Shown here in pieces: positions 61,546 to 64,000 of a stretch of DNA of 64,000 nucleotides (the stretch's first letter is position 1; the number at the start of each line of letters is the position of its first letter). Below the pieces are notes generated by a model. That model saw nothing but the letters and a program-made list of their open reading frames with translations. It did not search any database and was not told where the DNA came from. The stretch comes from Adineta ricciae. Its lineage: Eukaryota; Rotifera; Eurotatoria; Adinetida; Adinetidae. Location of the stretch: contig CAJNOJ010000038.1 of assembly GCA_905250025.1 (NCBI GenBank), forward strand, positions 124,001 to 188,000, in the 5' to 3' direction. The translations under genes were made by a program, and so were the position numbers.

Positions 61546-62566
61546 ATGTCGAATGATGATTCTCCATTTCGAAGTTTGTCGCAAGAAGCTCGAGAACTTT
61601 ATTTAGAAAGTTCTATATCCCGTATCGACGTTCCATCACCACTCACTTTCTATCGAGATTATGTTAGTCGAAACAAACCCGTTGTGATTAAAGGTGCACT
61701 TAATCAATGGCCTGCTTTATCCAAATGGACTGATTCGCAGTATCTACGAACACAACTAGGTGATCAGTTAGTAACCATCGATATAACTCCGGATGGTTAT
61801 GGAGATAGCGTTAAATTGCATAAATATTTCGTAACGCCTCTAGAAGAAAAGATGCCATTCAATCATTTTATGGATATTATTGACGGGAAAATACAGTACA
61901 ATGGTATAGTTTATTGTCAACATCAGAACAGTTCATTTACGACGGAATTTCAACAGCTAAACAAAGATATTCAGGAATTAGACTGGGTTCGAGAGGCTTT
62001 CGGTTCGTTTTAATCTCTTTTCACCTTTATCGAACTAAGACCATATTCCGTTTGGTTTTCTAGGTCATCCACCCGATGCCGTCAATCTTTGGATTGGTAC
62101 ATCCAAATCAGTCTCCACACTTCACCATGACCCTTATGAAAATCTCTATGGTGTTATCAAAGGTCGAAAACATTTCATTCTTTATCCTCCCACCGATCTC
62201 TACTGGCTCGATCAGAAATTTTATCAAAAAGCTCATTATGAAAGATACAATTCCACCCAAGCAACCGTCGATAATGACGGTCTTGAATTAAAATCCGCTG
62301 ACAACTTTGTTATTGTCCCAGACGATGCTGCAGTTCCATGGTTCGATCATGATGAAAACTTTCCTCAACATAATCAGCATGTTAACCCGTTAAAAGTTTC
62401 CATTGGATCCGGCGAACTTCTCTATTTGCCATCACTGTGGTTTCACCGTGTCGAGCAAGATTCTCCGCTGACAATCGCCTGTAATTTCTGGTATGACATG
62501 GAATATGACATAAAGTGGAACTATTATCAATTCATGTTGAATATCGTGAAACAAAGACAGAAATAA
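61546..62566 (+). CDS. JMJD7: JMJD7-like 2-oxoglutarate/Fe(II) oxygenase
   Basis: Exons 61546-62002 and 62064-62566 (61-bp intron), 319 residues, matching the usual length of about 316. The N terminus (PLTFYRDYVSRNKPVVIKGAL) is the typical JmjC lead-in. Iron ligands are His and Asp in STLHHDPYENLY and the distal His in LPSLWFHRV. The 2-oxoglutarate-binding Lys is likely in GRKHFILYPP. The C terminus WYDMEYDIKWNYYQF is characteristic of JMJD7, which hydroxylates lysine in the GTPases DRG1/2 and has a reported protease activity on histone tails. The start at 61546 is the first ATG with conserved sequence after it. Confidence 0.92.
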
Positions 62567-62839
62567 ATTTTGGACGTTAAATCTATGATTTCCTTCCGGA
62601 AGATGACAGACGTCTCTCTTAACGAGAAGAATTACTGCATTCGTCTTTCTCGATTTTTCTCATTTCTCTTCGTAAATATGAAAACAAAGAAAGGAAAACC
62701 TAAGTAAAAATGCAACGTTAAAAGGAAAAGACCAACACGGAGAGGAACATTTCACTCCTAAAAACTCAGAATTTATCGGCAAACGACTACTTTTCTCTTG
62801 TTAACAATTTATTAGCAGTGAACATTGTAACCAATTATC
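62567..62839. other. Spacer, nothing recognised
   Basis: About 270 bases between JMJD7 and the next plus-strand gene. Confidence 0.35.
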
Positions 62840-63604
62840 ATGAATGGCGAAAGGAATAAGACATTCAAAGGCATGTTGAAGATTCTAATCAATGATTATC
62901 AGAAGCAACACGTAATTAGAGTCACTGATGTATTTCTCGGTAAAATGACTTTGTCAATGTAGGAAGAAAAGTTCTATCCTGTTGTTCAAGAATTGATGAA
63001 AGCACAACGTGAATTACAAGAGGTGAAAGGAAAACTTGAGGAGGTAAATTAGTTTTTTTGAAAAAGAATACTTTATAAATGCAATCTTATCTTTCCTTAA
63101 GTTACAATCTCGCGGTATGGCTTCGTCATCGAGCGACTTGCAAACATCGCCATCGACGATTACCTTATTTGTTCAATATAATGGATTTTTTAATCAATTA
63201 TGTGACATACAAAAGAGTATGACAACTGAAAATCTTTTAGTATGTTTACTGATTTGCTTGATGTATTCGTAATATGTCTTGAATAGATCAAACTTCGACA
63301 TTTGGCGGGAATTCCCAGTGATCAGTCAATCCGTCTTCGAGTATTCAGTGAAGACGGTCTAAAAACATTGTTTTTTATCACAAAAGACGTGAATCGAACA
63401 GTCGAGTCATATAATGATCGATTAGCAGCTCGAATGATCTTAAGTATTGAAGATACTGACGACAACGATGATGATAATAATAATGACGATGATGCTAGTA
63501 GTAAACAAGGAAGCGAGAAAGGTCGTCGACCGAATGGTTTTCAAAGATCTAAAAGCACCACAAGTAGTGAACGAACTTATTCATTTGAGGAATCAGATGT
63601 TTAA
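62840..63604 (+). CDS. Hypothetical protein: N-terminal coiled coil, globular centre, acidic tail
   Basis: Exons 62840-62911, 62963-63043, 63102-63239 and 63287-63604, 202 residues, all phases consistent with 48-59-bp introns. The first exon boundary is less certain. Residues 15-50 form a coiled coil (FYPVVQELMKAQRELQEVK). Residues 60-150 look globular and ubiquitin-like in hydrophobic pattern (TITLFVQYNGFFNQL, IRLRVFSEDGLKTLFFIT). The tail is Asp/Asn-rich (DDNDDDNNNDDD), then Ser/Lys/Arg-rich. I do not recognise the family. A poly-A-type signal (AATAAA) lies about 120 bases after the stop. Confidence 0.6.
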
Positions 63605-63912
63605 CTCGTTTTGTTTTCATTTCATTCATCTGTTTTCTTTTATTTAATATCTATGTATCTAAGCATACGGATTCATGTCTGAGATATGAAGTTTTTTTTT
63701 TTTATGAAATTTTTTTTCGATGCAAATAAAATGCTGACAATTGCCATTTTATTCTGCTTCAGTTTATTTTTGTAATTAAATGCAAACATCTTTAACACGA
63801 AGGTAAAGATTTACAAACAGGATTATTTTATTAGAAAGATCATGAATCAACAGAGACTAGTTTACACTTCTTTTGCACACCTATACGAAAAGAATTCTAC
63901 GAACATTGCATC
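63605..63912. other. Convergent spacer, nothing recognised
   Basis: About 310 bases, AT-rich with a T run near 63691-63702. Confidence 0.35.
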
Positions 63913-64000
63913 TTAATTTTCTTCACTAGGCATTGTTCGTTCTTCTTCGACTTGCTTGACCGTTTCTTCATTTGTTTCGGTCTTTGTATAATGAAAATCA
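63913..64000 (-). CDS. C-terminal end of a gene entering from the right edge
   Basis: On the minus strand an open, Glu/Thr-rich frame (TNEETVKQVEEERTMPSEEN) ends in TAA at 63915-63913. It looks like the acidic tail of a protein lying mostly outside the window. Too short to identify, and possibly chance. Confidence 0.35.
   Translation of the reverse strand, partial: DFHYTKTETNEETVKQVEEERTMPSEEN

Overview
This is a eukaryotic, AT-rich window with dense, small, intron-containing genes. Nearly every intron I could place is GT-AG and 45-90 bp long. The gene content is metazoan: an m-AAA protease, CHK2, ADCK5, POGLUT, JMJD7, SLC5, ABCC, MFSD6-like carriers, class A GPCRs and a Ly6-type protein. 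Alongside it are near-identical duplicated blocks, ADP-ribosyltransferase/LRR fusions, secreted esterases and M28 peptidases of bacterial or fungal flavour, and small TIR elements. Together these point to a bdelloid rotifer (Adineta/Rotaria-like). That assignment is inference from gene content, not from a marker gene.

Layout. 1-23.2 kb is a patchwork of short contigs joined by single N characters (1048, 4849, 11448, 18044, 18475, 19860, 23216). It contains two copies of a four-gene block: ABCC exporter, ART-LRR protein, secreted esterase, multipass membrane protein. Exact overlaps across the Ns (311 bp, 69 bp, 161 bp) show the contigs are interleaved. Contig 1 (to 1047) continues into 11449-18043, and the contig ending at 11447 continues into 18045. 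The apparent tandem array is therefore best read as two homologous copies shuffled by scaffolding. An FMO fragment and a 15-exon SLC5 sodium symporter lie at 1.0-5.6 kb. A TIR element is inserted inside SLC5 exon 4.

22.9-26.5 kb is repeat-rich: a truncated GPCR, a transposon end, a TIR element carrying a 27/54-bp purine-rich minisatellite, a two-exon unknown gene and a piggyBac-type MITE. 26.5-51.6 kb is contiguous and gene-dense: a type II membrane protein (with an inverted second copy at 50.2-51.6 kb), two tandem MFSD6-like transporters, an AFG3L2-type mitochondrial protease, a single-span membrane protein, a GPCR, a serine beta-lactamase-like hydrolase, CHK2, ADCK5 (with two phase-compatible alternative exon sets) and a 54-residue PMP3/UPF0057 peptide missed by ORF-length filters. 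53-63.6 kb holds a small unknown protein, POGLUT2/3, a Ly6-like GPI protein, two tandem M28 aminopeptidases that share an 816-bp almost identical 3' tract including the intron, JMJD7 and an unknown coiled-coil protein.

How the genes relate. Most are independent housekeeping or signalling genes. The only repeated neighbourhood is the ABCC/ART-LRR/esterase/membrane-protein block, seen in the same order and orientation in both copies. AFG3L2 and ADCK5 are both mitochondrial. No tRNA, rRNA, CRISPR array or operon was seen.
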